DNA of 6,701 nt from an uncultured Bacteroidota bacterium (GTDB taxonomy: Bacteria > Bacteroidota > Bacteroidia > Chitinophagales > Chitinophagaceae): NCBI GenBank assembly GCA_946479055.1, contig CAMLEX010000292.1, forward strand, positions 1-6,701, in the 5' to 3' direction. This document shows, one piece after another, positions 6,291 to 6,701 of this stretch. A program made the position numbers and the translations under genes. The notes under the pieces are model-generated. The model was not told the DNA's origin, did no database searches, and saw only the letters and a program-made list of their open reading frames with translations. Each line of letters starts with the position of its first letter. The stretch's first letter is position 1.

Positions 6291-6701
6291 TTAATTCCAT
6301 TTAAAACTCAATGGCACATTCACCTTAACCGCAAAACTTCTTCCTACATTAAACACACCCTGCCTGCCAGTAGCATTATTAACAGCTGTATATTTCAAGC
6401 GGCTTAAATGATTCTGGTAAGCGATATCCGTAAGATTATTACCGCCCAGGCTGATCGTAAATAAGGAATGCCCTTTACACATAACATCAGTTCCTATCGA
6501 TGCATTGATGAGCCAGTAAGCCGGCGTAGATGTTTCTGTATCGTAACCAGTAAAGGCGTTTTTCTGTTTAAATGTATAATCACTTTCAAGACTAACATAC
6601 AAGTTGCGAAGACGATTTCCCTTTTCTAAAAAATTTCCTTTCAATTGTGATAAATATCTTGCCGCAGGAATACCGGGAACATTTTTTGATCCGTCAATAG
6701 C
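6291..6701 (-). CDS. TonB-dependent receptor, C-terminal end of the β-barrel (5' end outside window)
   Basis: The final 136 residues of an outer-membrane receptor that imports a bound ligand using TonB energy. The frame stays open to the right edge, reading AIDGSKNVPGIPAARYLSQL before the TTG at 6644; that TTG is therefore an internal Leu codon. The visible part alternates short polar loops with amphipathic β-strands. PGIPAARY and LYVSLESDYTFKQKNAFTGYDTET precede YWLINASIG, and the ending NNLTDIAYQNHLSRLKYT...GRQGVFNVGRSFAVKVNVPLSFKW is the characteristic last barrel strands of FecA/BtuB-like receptors in Bacteroidetes. The last residue is Asn after Trp rather than a terminal aromatic, a small departure from the usual outer-membrane signal. 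Metal-chelate or cobalamin-like ligands are typical of this type, but ligand identity needs the missing plug domain. A strong terminator follows the gene. Confidence 0.88.
   Translation of the reverse strand, partial: AIDGSKNVPGIPAARYLSQLKGNFLEKGNRLRNLYVSLESDYTFKQKNAFTGYDTETSTPAYWLINASIGTDVMCKGHSLFTISLGGNNLTDIAYQNHLSRLKYTAVNNATGRQGVFNVGRSFAVKVNVPLSFKWN

Overview
The window looks like part of a Bacteroidetes chromosome, most likely a Chitinophagaceae-type relative. Supporting signs are its AT-rich composition, the lack of clear Shine-Dalgarno sequences, two exact TAnnTTTG promoter elements of the Bacteroidetes type, a TonB-dependent receptor with the NLTD..YQNHLSRLKY ending common in that phylum, and a Bacteroidetes-style lipoprotein. 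The genus call is inference.

Layout. (1) Positions 1-2573, plus strand: the 3' end of an operon for a YbhF/YbhS/YbhR-type ABC exporter. It holds the C-terminal end of the ATPase, cut by the window edge, followed by two related ABC-2 permeases whose genes overlap by ATGA. (2) 2617-3063, minus strand: a small lipoprotein of a conserved but uncharacterised, possibly NTF2-like type, convergent with the exporter. (3) 3064-3362: a divergent intergenic region with unusual structure: three ATATACGRC copies that also sit in the loops of two inverted repeats, then a promoter. (4) 3363-4627, plus strand: a two-gene operon of an SDR oxidoreductase and a GNAT acetyltransferase. (5) 4628-4764: a short convergent spacer with a GC-rich inverted repeat and weak hairpins. 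(6) 4765-6009, minus strand: a secreted seven-haem c-type cytochrome with its own probable promoter. (7) 6010-6290: an intergenic region ending in a strong terminator for (8) a TonB-dependent receptor, minus strand, whose 3' end enters at the right edge.

How the genes work together. The exporter genes form one machine: the ATPase drives a heterodimer of the two permeases, probably with an HlyD-type periplasmic partner upstream of the window. The SDR and GNAT genes are almost certainly co-transcribed, but nothing here names their substrates. The cytochrome and the receptor share a strand, but a terminator and a promoter separate them, so they are probably independent units. No CRISPR array, insertion sequence, tRNA, rRNA or obvious defence system is visible. 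The least explained signal is the repeat and stem-loop cluster at about 3162-3250.
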